From assembly GCA_949289295.1 (NCBI GenBank), contig CASENM010000027.1:62001-126000 (forward strand): a stretch of 64,000 nt of DNA, written 5' to 3'. The stretch is from an uncultured Bacteroides sp. (GTDB lineage: Bacteria > Bacteroidota > Bacteroidia > Bacteroidales > Bacteroidaceae). Below the pieces are notes generated by a model. That model was not told the DNA's origin, made no database searches, and saw only the letters and a list, made by a program, of their open reading frames with translations. This document shows, piece by piece, positions 54,611 through 63,736 of the stretch. Position numbers and translations under genes: made by a program. The stretch's first letter is position 1, and each line of letters begins with the position of its first letter.

Positions 54611-56440
54611 ATGGACTATTGGGAACGACTGTTTTTATACCGGAAGAAGTTGCTTCTGCCGCGTATTAACCAGCTTGTGAACTGGACACTTGGCCTCACC
54701 TATTTATGTGCGTTTGCTTTTTTGGCGGCTATCGTATATGAATACGGATTCAGTATTTCTGAAAGCGAGCAGGAGAGGGTGCATCTTGTGTACCGGGTTG
54801 TCTGGATTGTCTTTCTTCTGAGCACTACTTTGCAGATTGTATTCCGTCAGGACGATTCACCCTTTAAGTTTACTGCCTGGACATGGGTGCTCAGTGTATT
54901 GCTTTATCTTACCTTGCTTCCGGTTGTGTTCCGTCAGCCCGAGCCAGACACAAAGGTATATTGGGTCTGGGCTTTTTTTCGGAGTCCATATTACAGGGGT
55001 ACTATTTTGCTGCTTTATTCCTTTTATCAGTTGTCGGGCAGTCTGGTCCGTCTGATGGGCAAACGCACGAATCCCTCCCTTATTCTGGCAGGAAGTTTTT
55101 TGGTTATCATTCTGGTAGGTACGGGCTTGCTGATGCTTCCGAGGGCTACTTATGACGGTATCCATTGGATAGACGCGCTTTTTACGGCGACCAGTGCGAC
55201 TTGTGTGACGGGGCTGGTTTCTGTGGATGTCCCTTCCGTGTTTACGCTTGAGGGACAGGTAATCATCATTCTGCTCATTCAGGTCGGTGGTTTGGGGGTA
55301 ATGACTCTTACCAGCTTTTTCGCCATGTTTTTTATGGGAAACACTTCCATCTACAACCAGCTGGCCATCGGTGACATGATCAGCTCCAACTCGCTCAACT
55401 CTTTGCTTTCTACATTATTATATATATTGGGCTTTACTTTAGTCATCGAAGGGGTTGGTATGGTGATTATCTGGTACAGCATTCACGACACGTTGGGCAT
55501 GACGTTGGATGAAGAGTTGTTCTTTTCCGCCTTTCATTCCGTTTCAGCCTTTTGCAATGCCGGATTTTCCATCTTGCCCGGAGGTATGAGCAATCCGGCT
55601 GTCATGCAGAACCACAATCTTCTGTATGTCACTTTAGGGTTGCTGATAGCATTGGGGGGTATCGGTTTTCCGATATTGGTGAATTTGTATGAAACCGTGA
55701 CGTATTATCTGAGATATCTGAAATGGAAAGTGTTCGGCCGTTCCCACCGTTTTGTCAAAAGAGTGCATCTCTATAATCTGAACACGAAGATTGTATTGGT
55801 CTCCACAGCTTTCCTGTTGCTTCTGGGCACGTTGCTTATTGCTGTGATAGAGTGGGACAAGGCATTGGCCGGGATGCCTGTGGCCGACAAGCTGGTACAT
55901 GCTTTCTTCAATTCTTCCTGTCCCCGTACGGCAGGCTTTGTGAGTGTGCCGTTGCTGTCGTTTTCCGTGCAGACTTTATTGCTCATGTTGGTGCTGATGG
56001 TGATAGGTGGGGGTACGCAGTCGACGGCAGGCGGTGTGAAAATCAATGTGTTTGCCGTGGTCATGCTCAATCTGTGGGCGGTGATCCGCGGTTCGGAACA
56101 TGTCACTATCCTTAAGCGTGAACTTTCATACGATTCCATCCGCCGTTCGAATGCGGTTATTATGCTTTATCTGATTCTGGCGTTTACGGGTATGTTTTTC
56201 TTGAGCATACTGGAGCCTGACGCGCCACTGCTGTCAATCGTCTTTGAGTGTATATCGGCGTTGAGTACGGTAGGGTCAAGCCTTGACCTTACCCCTAAAT
56301 TGGGCGACTGGAGCAAGATTCTGGTGGTGTTGATGATGTTTGTGGGACGGGTCGGAGCTTTTACATTGGCGACAGGCCTCGTCCGGCAAGAGAAAAAACG
56401 AAACTACAAGTATCCGAGTGACAATATAATTATCAACTGA
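54611..56440 (+). CDS. ktrB: Trk/Ktr-type K+ uptake membrane subunit
   Basis: The 609-residue protein has an N-terminal part with four extra TM helices (about 20-170), then the four M1-P-M2 repeats of the TrkH/KtrB family, with selectivity loops such as ATSATCVTGLVS (about residue 195) and SAFCNAGFS, SCPRTAGF, and SALSTVGSSL. It imports K+ at the inner membrane together with the RCK subunit encoded two bases downstream. The longer frame from 54341 overlaps trpB and the promoter. Confidence 0.92.
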   Translation: MDYWERLFLYRKKLLLPRINQLVNWTLGLTYLCAFAFLAAIVYEYGFSISESEQERVHLVYRVVWIVFLLSTTLQIVFRQDDSPFKFTAWTWVLSVLLYLTLLPVVFRQPEPDTKVYWVWAFFRSPYYRGTILLLYSFYQLSGSLVRLMGKRTNPSLILAGSFLVIILVGTGLLMLPRATYDGIHWIDALFTATSATCVTGLVSVDVPSVFTLEGQVIIILLIQVGGLGVMTLTSFFAMFFMGNTSIYNQLAIGDMISSNSLNSLLSTLLYILGFTLVIEGVGMVIIWYSIHDTLGMTLDEELFFSAFHSVSAFCNAGFSILPGGMSNPAVMQNHNLLYVTLGLLIALGGIGFPILVNLYETVTYYLRYLKWKVFGRSHRFVKRVHLYNLNTKIVLVSTAFLLLLGTLLIAVIEWDKALAGMPVADKLVHAFFNSSCPRTAGFVSVPLLSFSVQTLLLMLVLMVIGGGTQSTAGGVKINVFAVVMLNLWAVIRGSEHVTILKRELSYDSIRRSNAVIMLYLILAFTGMFFLSILEPDAPLLSIVFECISALSTVGSSLDLTPKLGDWSKILVVLMMFVGRVGAFTLATGLVRQEKKRNYKYPSDNIIIN

Positions 56441-56442
56441 AT

Positions 56443-57132
56443 ATGAAATATCTGATTATTGGTTTGGGACATTATGGAGGCATTTTGGCCGAAGAACTTA
56501 CAGCATTGGGACATGAAGTGGTAGGAGTGGATAAAGACGAGTCGCATGTCGACCGTGTGAAAGACAAGATGGTCACTTCATTTGTGCTTGATGCCACCGA
56601 TGAGACGGCACTTTCTGTGCTTCCGGTCCGGAATGTGGATTTGGTGATTGTGGCCATAGGTGACAATTTCGGCGCTTCCGTACGTATCGTTTCATTGCTG
56701 AAAAAGAACAAGGCGAAACATATCTATGCCCGTGCTGTCGATGAGGTGCATAAGGCGGTACTGGATGCATTTGCCATCGATCGGATACTGACTCCCGAGC
56801 AGGACGCGGCACACATGTTGGCACAGTCGCTCGAGCTGAGCACTGCAGTCGAGTCGTTTCAGGTGGATGATGACAATTATGTGTTCAAGTTCCGTCTGCC
56901 GGGGAAATTGGTCGGCTATCATGCCAACGATTTGAACCTGGAGCAGGAGTTCGGGCTGAAAGTAATATCTCTGGTGCGCGGAAACCGCACCTGCAATTGC
57001 TTGGGCATTTCCGTACTGGAGCATAATGTAGCCAATGAGTTTCCAGAAGATTATGAGTTGAAGGATGAAGACGAGCTGGTGTGCTACGGTGCTTATTCCC
57101 AATTCATCGAATTCTGGAAATCAGTACGCTGA
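56443..57132 (+). CDS. ktrA: Trk/Ktr regulatory RCK subunit
   Basis: A 229-residue protein with an RCK-N Rossmann fold (MKYLIIGLGHYGGILAEELTALGHEVVGVDKDE, read as GLGHYGG loop at residues 7-13 and VVGVDKDE) and a RCK-C domain (about 145-225). It binds nucleotides and gates the KtrB subunit. The two genes are almost contiguous (two bases apart). Its stop lies ten bases from the end of mltG on the other strand. Confidence 0.92.
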   Translation: MKYLIIGLGHYGGILAEELTALGHEVVGVDKDESHVDRVKDKMVTSFVLDATDETALSVLPVRNVDLVIVAIGDNFGASVRIVSLLKKNKAKHIYARAVDEVHKAVLDAFAIDRILTPEQDAAHMLAQSLELSTAVESFQVDDDNYVFKFRLPGKLVGYHANDLNLEQEFGLKVISLVRGNRTCNCLGISVLEHNVANEFPEDYELKDEDELVCYGAYSQFIEFWKSVR

Positions 57133-57141
57133 CGGTCGCGC

Positions 57142-58167
57142 CTATCGGATGTTTCTTCTGTTCAATGCCTGCTGGTAGCGGCGGGCGTTGGCCTGGTGTT
57201 GCGAAAGTGTCCGGGCAAAATTGTGTGTACCTGAAAAATCTTCTTTCGCGCACATGTAAAGATAATTGTGTGGAGTATAGTTCAGTACGCTTTCTATGGC
57301 ATGGACTGAAGGGATACGGATAGGTCCGGGAGGGAGTCCTGCATGGAGGTAGGTATTATACGGACTTTCCGTTTCCAGATGCTTGTACAGGATACGCCGC
57401 AGGCTGAAGTCCTGGAGAGCAAATTTGATGGTGGGGTCAGCCTGGAGCGGCATACCTATGCGCAGGCGGTTCAGATAGAGTCCGGCCACCGTTGGCATTT
57501 CATTTTTGTTGGCGGTTTCTTCTTCTACGATGGAAGCCAGCGTGCTTACTTCTGTAGGGGTCAGTCCGATGGCTTTTGCCTTGTCCAGCCGTTGCTTGTT
57601 CCAGAAACGGTCATATTCTTTCTTCATCCGTCTGAGGAAGCTTTCCGCATCCATGTTCCAATATACTTCGTACGTGTTCGGAAGGAAGAAAGCCGGAAAG
57701 GTTTCTTTGTTGAATCCGAGCGATGCGCGGCAGGCACTGTCGTTGAGCAGGGTGACTATCTGTGTGGAATCGGCCATGATTTGCCGGCCTACCGTAGCGG
57801 CCATTCTTTCGACGGTACGTGTACCGGGAACGACCATTCTTACCGGAGTCTGGTGTCCGTGGTTCAGCTTCTGGAAAAGCTGGAACGTGTTTTCTTCGGC
57901 CGACAGTTTGTAGGCACCCGTGTGTACATGTTCTTTATAATGTTTCAGTGAAGCGAGCATCTTGAAGCCTTCAAGCCTTTCCGCATGGAACTGTTTCTCG
58001 AGTTTGGTGTAGACGGAGTCGGCCGTGTCGTCATCGTCAATATAAAGGAAAGAGACAGGTGAAGTCTTTATCGGATGGTTCAGCAGCAGGCAAAGTGGGA
58101 CGATGGCACATGCGGCCAGAACCGACAGGATGATGCCCGAAAGGACGATGATATTTTTCCGCTTCAT
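57142..58167 (-). CDS. mltG: endolytic murein transglycosylase MltG
   Basis: The 341-residue protein has an N-terminal TM helix (IIVLSGIILSVLAACAIVPLCLLL, in part), a LysM-like linker and the YceG domain with the catalytic Glu in LASIVEEETANKNEMP and the conserved NRLRIGMPLQADPTI and FSGTHNFARTLSQH. It cleaves nascent glycan strands at the inner membrane. Start 58167 (MKRKNIIVLSG) was chosen over a frame that starts at 58200. Confidence 0.93.
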   Translation of the reverse strand: MKRKNIIVLSGIILSVLAACAIVPLCLLLNHPIKTSPVSFLYIDDDDTADSVYTKLEKQFHAERLEGFKMLASLKHYKEHVHTGAYKLSAEENTFQLFQKLNHGHQTPVRMVVPGTRTVERMAATVGRQIMADSTQIVTLLNDSACRASLGFNKETFPAFFLPNTYEVYWNMDAESFLRRMKKEYDRFWNKQRLDKAKAIGLTPTEVSTLASIVEEETANKNEMPTVAGLYLNRLRIGMPLQADPTIKFALQDFSLRRILYKHLETESPYNTYLHAGLPPGPIRIPSVHAIESVLNYTPHNYLYMCAKEDFSGTHNFARTLSQHQANARRYQQALNRRNIR

Positions 58168-58315
58168 GATTGTTGTTCGTTTGGTCGGCAAAGATAGCAT
58201 AAAAAATTGAGAAACGATATTTGCCGCTTTCTTCTTGTTTGCTGCACTTTTATTCTTATATTAGCGGCGAAATGAATCTTTGTTGGTAAAAATATGATAA
58301 ACACGTGAAATTGAC

Positions 58316-59002
58316 ATGAGAAAATCTGATTTTGCTTTCGCTGTGATAGTTCTGGCGATATTCGCTCCTTTTGTGTGTTCAGAAACATTGTATGAATGGT
58401 ACAAGTCGTTCAATGCGGCCCATGGAATGGTGATGAGCTTTCTGAAGTTTGCAGTTCTGTCTACCTTGGGAGAGCTTCTGGGGCTTCGTCTCAGTACGGG
58501 AAAGTATCTGAAGCCGGGATTCGGCGTTTTCCCTCGCGCTGTAGTCTGGGGAGTGCTGGGCATGGGCATCAATCTGGCGATGATTATTTTCTCCGGAGGA
58601 GTTCCTTTGGCGTTGGAATACATTGGTCTGCATGGTGCGGCGGCTTCCATGTCGGCTCCCCTGTGTGTGGAAAAGGTTGTGGTGGCCTTCTGTATTTCCG
58701 TGGCGATGAACAGCATTTTTGCTCCGGTGTTCATGACATTCCATAAGATTACTGATACGCACATTCTGGATTGTGGAGGTTCCGTGCGCGCATTGGTGAC
58801 TCCTATTCCGATGACCCGCATCATTACGGGACTGAATTGGGATGTACAGTGGAATTTTGTGTTCAAGAAAACGATTCCATTGTTCTGGTTTCCTGCCCAT
58901 ACGGTCACTTTTCTCCTTCCGAGCGAGACGAGAGTGCTATTCGCCGCCTTGCTGGGGGTGGCGTTGGGTGTGCTGCTGGCGGTAGCGGCACGGAAGAAAT
59001 GA
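58316..59002 (+). CDS. polytopic membrane hypothetical protein
   Basis: A 228-residue protein with about five to six hydrophobic helices (for example FAFAVIVLAIFAPFVC, AVVWGVLGMGINLAMIIFSGG, VLFAALLGVALGVLLAVAA), ending in a basic tail. It seems to be a conserved family of unknown function; I cannot name it. It stands alone after a 150-base gap and is followed by a strong hairpin. Confidence 0.65.
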   Translation: MRKSDFAFAVIVLAIFAPFVCSETLYEWYKSFNAAHGMVMSFLKFAVLSTLGELLGLRLSTGKYLKPGFGVFPRAVVWGVLGMGINLAMIIFSGGVPLALEYIGLHGAAASMSAPLCVEKVVVAFCISVAMNSIFAPVFMTFHKITDTHILDCGGSVRALVTPIPMTRIITGLNWDVQWNFVFKKTIPLFWFPAHTVTFLLPSETRVLFAALLGVALGVLLAVAARKK

Positions 59003-59020
59003 CTTCTCTTGTTGATAACT

Positions 59021-59068
59021 CAAATCGGTCATTAGAAATAGAAATACAATTTTCTAATGACCGATTTG
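59021..59068. terminator. bidirectional terminator between convergent genes
   Basis: CAAATCGGTCATTAGAAA (59021-59038) and TTTCTAATGACCGATTTG (59051-59068) form a perfect 18-base stem between the membrane gene (plus) and the lipoprotein gene (minus). Confidence 0.9.
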
Positions 59069-59071
59069 GGT

Positions 59072-60343
59072 TCAATCAATCTTTTTGAGGGAATAATCCA
59101 ATTCAGATTCGGGCGTTTCAAAGTTGTTGTTCAGGAGCGTCAGCCTGTCCTTTCCGTAAAGGAAGTTGAAGGTGCTTTTCCCATTGTCGGATACAAGCTG
59201 CCATACCGTGGCGTTGTTGTCATTGGGGATGCCGCGTAGTGTGTACCGTTTGCCCATATAGGTATGGATTGCGTCCTTGCCGTTGTCGGCTTCCAGATAT
59301 GTGAGTTGCAAAAGGAATTGTCCGTCTCCGCTGTGCTCCCGGTGGCGGACATACAACTGGTATCTGATACCCGGACAATCGGCTGCAGGAAGCACCCCTG
59401 TATAATGCTCCTCAACCCAGTTCCCTAAATCACGGTTGTTGTCGCTTCGGGATTGCTTGAACAGGATCTTACCCCTTTGGCTGAGAGTCCAGCACCCGTC
59501 TGCGAAGTTCAGATTCTTGGTGTCGTCATCTTCTATATTCCACACATGTTTCCCATCGGGTAATGTGCGCCGTTGCAGTCTTTCTTTTGTCTCGCTGCCG
59601 GATTTGTATAAATCGACGGACAGTGAATCCTTGCTGAACAGGATATAGGTGGAAAGTTTCTCTCCGTTAACGGATTCAGTCCGTATGCCTTCCCGGAACA
59701 ACTGCAAATCCCGGCTATAGCAGGCAAGGCTGTCTATTCCGACGACCCGCAACACTCTGTCATAGTTTTGAGCAAATCCTTCTTCCGAATGCCCGGCGTC
59801 CACAACTTGCAATTTGGCATAAACAGGTTGCCCGTTTTTTACCCCTTGCGTGATAGAGTCATATTGTCGGAACAAGTCACCGGTCTTGTCTGTAATCCAA
59901 TAATCATTGGTGTCTCCTTGGATAACCAGACTGCGCACTTCGTGTCCGATAGTCAATATGCCTTCTGCTGTCTTGGCTGAAGCTTCGTTTTCTGCATCGC
60001 CTTCTCTTCCATACATTAATATCAGTGTCCCTTTCTTCAATACCAGGCTGTCTTTCGTAAGCTTCTCTATGGCGAATGTATCCGAGAAAACGATTGTTTG
60101 TCGGTTGCCTATGCTTTTTCCCGAAAGGATAAGCCGGTCGTTTTGCTTTTCCCATTTTTCATAAGACAAGGTAGCCATATTGACGGATGAAGCTTTTCCG
60201 CCTTCTTCCAACACAAATCCTTGTTCCATCTGAGGCATGTTGGGGACGGGTTGCGTCCATTTGCCTACCAGACTTTCACTTTCTCCGCAAGCCAATAAAC
60301 CCAATGAAGAGAGGCCTGCCATAATCAAATTTACTTTTTTCAT
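59072..60343 (-). CDS. lipoprotein with tandem lipocalin-like domains
   Basis: The 423-residue protein has a lipoprotein signal (MKKVNLIMAGLSSLGLLACG, lipobox L-L-A-C) and repeated short beta-rich units such as SLVGKWTQPVP, LSYEKWEKQNDRLILSGKSIGN and KLQVVDAGHSEEGFAQNYDRVLRVVG. This pattern is common in Bacteroides lipocalin-like lipoproteins. It probably faces the periplasm. It is solitary, with a strong terminator at its end. The ligand is unknown. Confidence 0.75.
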   Translation of the reverse strand: MKKVNLIMAGLSSLGLLACGESESLVGKWTQPVPNMPQMEQGFVLEEGGKASSVNMATLSYEKWEKQNDRLILSGKSIGNRQTIVFSDTFAIEKLTKDSLVLKKGTLILMYGREGDAENEASAKTAEGILTIGHEVRSLVIQGDTNDYWITDKTGDLFRQYDSITQGVKNGQPVYAKLQVVDAGHSEEGFAQNYDRVLRVVGIDSLACYSRDLQLFREGIRTESVNGEKLSTYILFSKDSLSVDLYKSGSETKERLQRRTLPDGKHVWNIEDDDTKNLNFADGCWTLSQRGKILFKQSRSDNNRDLGNWVEEHYTGVLPAADCPGIRYQLYVRHREHSGDGQFLLQLTYLEADNGKDAIHTYMGKRYTLRGIPNDNNATVWQLVSDNGKSTFNFLYGKDRLTLLNNNFETPESELDYSLKKID

Positions 60344-60749
60344 AACCTTGTGTTTCGTTTGTCTTCCAATTGCAATTTATTTATAGCAAAAGCGTATTTG
60401 GAAAGAGTAACCTCAGCCCGATTATAAAAATAGGGAATTTCTGCGAGCGACTTCTGTCATTTAATGAATTTTTTTGCTTCTTAAGTTGGATTTAAGTGCA
60501 TCCTGTCTATACTTTAACCGTTTTATATCTTACGCCATTCAGTACCAATTGAAGCCAAACTTTCAGACTGTCAGTGGAAATGCTCAGATTTTCTTTATCT
60601 TACGTTTTGTCTTATTTGTTTTCCGGGGAATGAAATGGAATTGTAACGCCATGTTACGTTATTTTTAAAGGGTTGAAACAGTTTTGTAACATTGATTGCC
60701 GACCTTTGCGTCGTAAAAAAGTTGGATTAGGGTAATTAATTTTGATATT
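60344..60749. promoter_or_regulatory. 405-base gap before the porin-pst operon
   Basis: No credible gene here. It holds GTAACGCCATGTTAC (60643-60657), a palindrome, and a third TGTAAC at 60685. A weak -7-like GACCTTTG lies at 60701-60708. As the next genes are phosphate uptake genes, a phosphate-response site is possible, but I cannot name a matching known operator. Confidence 0.4.
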
Positions 60750-61745
60750 ATGAGAATGAAGCGATTGATAGCAGGACTTTTAAGTTGTATGCTGGTGATG
60801 CCGGCCGTAGCAGGAAACGAGGAGGCTCCTGCTCAGGAAAAAGAAAAGAAAGGTTCAGCCATTATCACAGTTTTTTCTGATTTCCATACCGGTTTCGGCC
60901 GTGCGAACGATGACAGAGGTTTCGACCTGGACCGTGCGTATATCGGCTATCAGTATAAGTTGCCTCATGGCTTGCAGCTGAAAGCTGTGATGGACTTCGG
61001 GCAGTCTGACCATGTGGAAGACTATCAGCGTATAGGATACATCAAGAATGCACAGATTACTTGGAAACATGGGAAGTGGACATTGAATGCCGGCCTTATC
61101 AGCACAACGCAGTTTAAGACACAGGAAGACTTCTGGGGGAAACGTTACGTAATGAAATCGTTTCAGGATGCATATAAATTCGGCAGCAGTGCTGACTTGG
61201 CTGTTTCGGCGGCTTACAGATTCAACGATGTGGTTTCTGCCGATGTGATTCTGACCAACGGCGAAGGATACAAGAAAGTGCAGGTGAAAGACGGTCTGCA
61301 GTATGGTGCCGGAGTGACGCTGACTCCCGTAAAAGGTCTGATAATCCGTGCATACGGTTCGTTCAACGAAGCTTCGGAAGACGGCATGAAAGGAATTACC
61401 AATGTGGCGGCTTTCGTCGGATACAAGAATTCTTCTTTTTCAATAGGTACTGAATATAACTGGCAGTCGAATGCCAAGAATGTGTCCGGAAACGACCAGC
61501 AGGGTGTTTCGGCTTATGCCAGCGTGCAGTTCAACAAACATGTCGGGATGTTCGGACGTTGGGACTGGCTTGATTCGAAGAACGGCTGGAACAAGGATTC
61601 CGACGGTATGGCAGGTGTATTGGGTGCTGAGTTCAAGTTGGGAAAATATATCAAGCTGGCTCCCAATTTCCGTGTCTGGTCGCCCAAGGCCGACGGCGTA
61701 GACCATTCCGGCTATTTCTATCTGAATGCTTCTTTTGCTATCTGA
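60750..61745 (+). CDS. outer-membrane porin of the phosphate operon (OprP-like)
   Basis: The 331-residue protein has a signal peptide (LIAGLLSCMLVMPAVAG) and a barrel with regular Gly/aromatic strands (YIGYQYKLPHGLQLKAVMDFG, in part; FLNASFAI at the end). It sits directly before pstS and is followed by 49 bases, so it should be the porin that lets phosphate into the periplasm. Length fits O/P-type porins of Bacteroides. The exact family is not certain. Confidence 0.82.
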   Translation: MRMKRLIAGLLSCMLVMPAVAGNEEAPAQEKEKKGSAIITVFSDFHTGFGRANDDRGFDLDRAYIGYQYKLPHGLQLKAVMDFGQSDHVEDYQRIGYIKNAQITWKHGKWTLNAGLISTTQFKTQEDFWGKRYVMKSFQDAYKFGSSADLAVSAAYRFNDVVSADVILTNGEGYKKVQVKDGLQYGAGVTLTPVKGLIIRAYGSFNEASEDGMKGITNVAAFVGYKNSSFSIGTEYNWQSNAKNVSGNDQQGVSAYASVQFNKHVGMFGRWDWLDSKNGWNKDSDGMAGVLGAEFKLGKYIKLAPNFRVWSPKADGVDHSGYFYLNASFAI

Positions 61746-61794
61746 CAAGTCAAGAAAATACATCAAGAATAACTGTTATTAATTTTATAGACAC

Positions 61795-62844
61795 ATGAAA
61801 AAGTTTTATTTACCTTTGATTGCGGGCGCAATGGCATTGTCATTCGCAGCATGTGGCGGATCGGGTTCTGCCGAATCGGTTGAGTTGAGTGGTGCGGGTG
61901 CTACATTCCCTCTTCCTTTCTATAACATGTCATTTGAGGGATACGATGCTGCGTCGGGCAATAAAGTGTCGTACGGGGGTATTGGCAGCGGCGGCGGCGT
62001 GCGCAACCTGAAAGATGAAATCGTGGATTTTGCGGGAAGTGATGCGTTTCTGACCGATGAGGAGATGAAAGGCATGAAACCTGTCGTTCACATACCGACC
62101 TGTATGGGTGCTGTCGTGTTGGCTTACAATTTGCCGGACGTGGTGAAGCTGAATCTTTCAGGTGATGTGATTGCGGATATCTATATGGGTAAGATTACGA
62201 AATGGAACGATGCACGTCTGGTTGCACTGAACCCTGACGTGAAACTTCCTGCCAAAGATATTATTGTGGCTTACCGTTCTGACGGCAGCGGTACGACCTT
62301 TATCTTCACCGACTATCTGTCGAAAGTGAGCGAAAACTGGAAGAATACTTACGGTGCGGGCAAGACGGTTGATTTTCCGGTGGGACAGGCTGCAAAAGGC
62401 AATCCGGGCGTAGCCGGCATCATCGCACAGACTCCGTATTCATTCGGTTATATCGGTTCTGAATATGCGTTTGCCCAGAAGATTCCTTACGCAAGTGTAA
62501 AGAACAGTCGCGGTGAACTGATTACTCCGTCGACGGAAAGCATTTCAGCTGCGGCCGGCGACATCCCTCAGGATACCCGTTGTTCGATTACCAACGCAGA
62601 TGCCGCAGGCGCATATCCTATCAGCTGCTTTACCTGGCTGCTCATTTATCAGGAGCAGAACTACGGCGGACGCAGTCTGGAGCAGGCGAAAGCTACAGTT
62701 GGTTTGATGCAGTATATGTTGGCCGACAGTGTCCAGCAGAAGACGGCTACCGTAAACTATGCTCCGCTGCCCAAGAAGGCTGTTGAGCTGAGCCTTCAGA
62801 ACTTGAAGACTGTCACTTACGACGGACAGCCCATTATAAAATAA
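61795..62844 (+). CDS. pstS: phosphate ABC transporter substrate-binding protein
   Basis: The 349-residue lipoprotein (LPLIAGAMALSFAACGGSG, lipobox) shows the PstS motifs LSGAGATFPLPFYNMSF and GGIGSGGGVRNLKDEIVDFAGSD (in part), and SDGSGTTFIFTDYLSKV. These residues bind phosphate by many hydrogen bonds. It hands phosphate to PstCA. pstC follows 12 bases later. Confidence 0.95.
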   Translation: MKKFYLPLIAGAMALSFAACGGSGSAESVELSGAGATFPLPFYNMSFEGYDAASGNKVSYGGIGSGGGVRNLKDEIVDFAGSDAFLTDEEMKGMKPVVHIPTCMGAVVLAYNLPDVVKLNLSGDVIADIYMGKITKWNDARLVALNPDVKLPAKDIIVAYRSDGSGTTFIFTDYLSKVSENWKNTYGAGKTVDFPVGQAAKGNPGVAGIIAQTPYSFGYIGSEYAFAQKIPYASVKNSRGELITPSTESISAAAGDIPQDTRCSITNADAAGAYPISCFTWLLIYQEQNYGGRSLEQAKATVGLMQYMLADSVQQKTATVNYAPLPKKAVELSLQNLKTVTYDGQPIIK

Positions 62845-62856
62845 AGAAAGATTGTT

Positions 62857-63714
62857 ATGCAGGATAAAATATTCAAGACATTACTGATTTTATCTGCAGT
62901 TCTTATTCCAATCATCGGTGGGGGGATCATTCTCTCCCTCACTATTGATGCTTCCGGGGCTTTTGAGAAATTCGGATTCTGGGAATTCGTGTTCTCCGAT
63001 GATTGGGTGACTACGGCAGGTAAAGAAAAATACGGAGCTTTACCGTTCATAACGGGTACATTGCTCACTACGGCTCTGGCACTGATTATGTGTATTCCTT
63101 TTTCTCTTCCGGTGGCTCTCTTTACCGGAGAATATTTCAAGGGACGTAAGATTGCAGCGATATTGGGTACGGTGATTGATTTGCTGGCAGGTATTCCTTC
63201 TATCATTTATGGCTTGTGGGGATTTTATGTGCTCCGCGGTGCGTTCATGTATCTGGATCTTTCTCCGCAGGGGTCGGGAATCCTGACCGCTTCCTTCGTG
63301 CTGGCCATCATGATTGTCCCTTATGCCGCGTCGTTGAGTGCCGAGTTCATCAAAATGGTTCCGGCCGAATTGAAGGAGGGAGCGTATGCGATGGGTGCCA
63401 CGCGTGCGGAAGTCATCCGCCGTGTGATTTTCCCGATGGCGGGTTCCGGTATTTTCTCCGCGTTCATTCTGGCTATCGGACGTGCGCTGGGTGAAACAAT
63501 GACTGTAACCATGCTGATCGGCAATACGAACCAGATGCCCGATACCTTGCGTACCACGGGTAATACGATGGCCAGTATCATTGCCAATCAGTTTGGTGAA
63601 GCTGACGGTCTGAAACTTTCTTCTCTGATTGCCATCGGACTGCTTTTGTTCCTGATTACCGCAATCATCAATATTATCGGCAAGATTCTGATTCGTCGTG
63701 CCCGTCATGTGTAA
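62857..63714 (+). CDS. pstC: phosphate ABC transporter permease PstC
   Basis: A 285-residue permease with six TM helices and the BPD-type loop EGAYAMGATRAEVIRRVIFPMAGSG (in part). It forms the channel with PstA. Its position between pstS and pstA is typical. The stop is 22 bases before pstA. Confidence 0.94.
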   Translation: MQDKIFKTLLILSAVLIPIIGGGIILSLTIDASGAFEKFGFWEFVFSDDWVTTAGKEKYGALPFITGTLLTTALALIMCIPFSLPVALFTGEYFKGRKIAAILGTVIDLLAGIPSIIYGLWGFYVLRGAFMYLDLSPQGSGILTASFVLAIMIVPYAASLSAEFIKMVPAELKEGAYAMGATRAEVIRRVIFPMAGSGIFSAFILAIGRALGETMTVTMLIGNTNQMPDTLRTTGNTMASIIANQFGEADGLKLSSLIAIGLLLFLITAIINIIGKILIRRARHV

Positions 63715-63736
63715 TCTTGTAAATTGATTGAAATAT

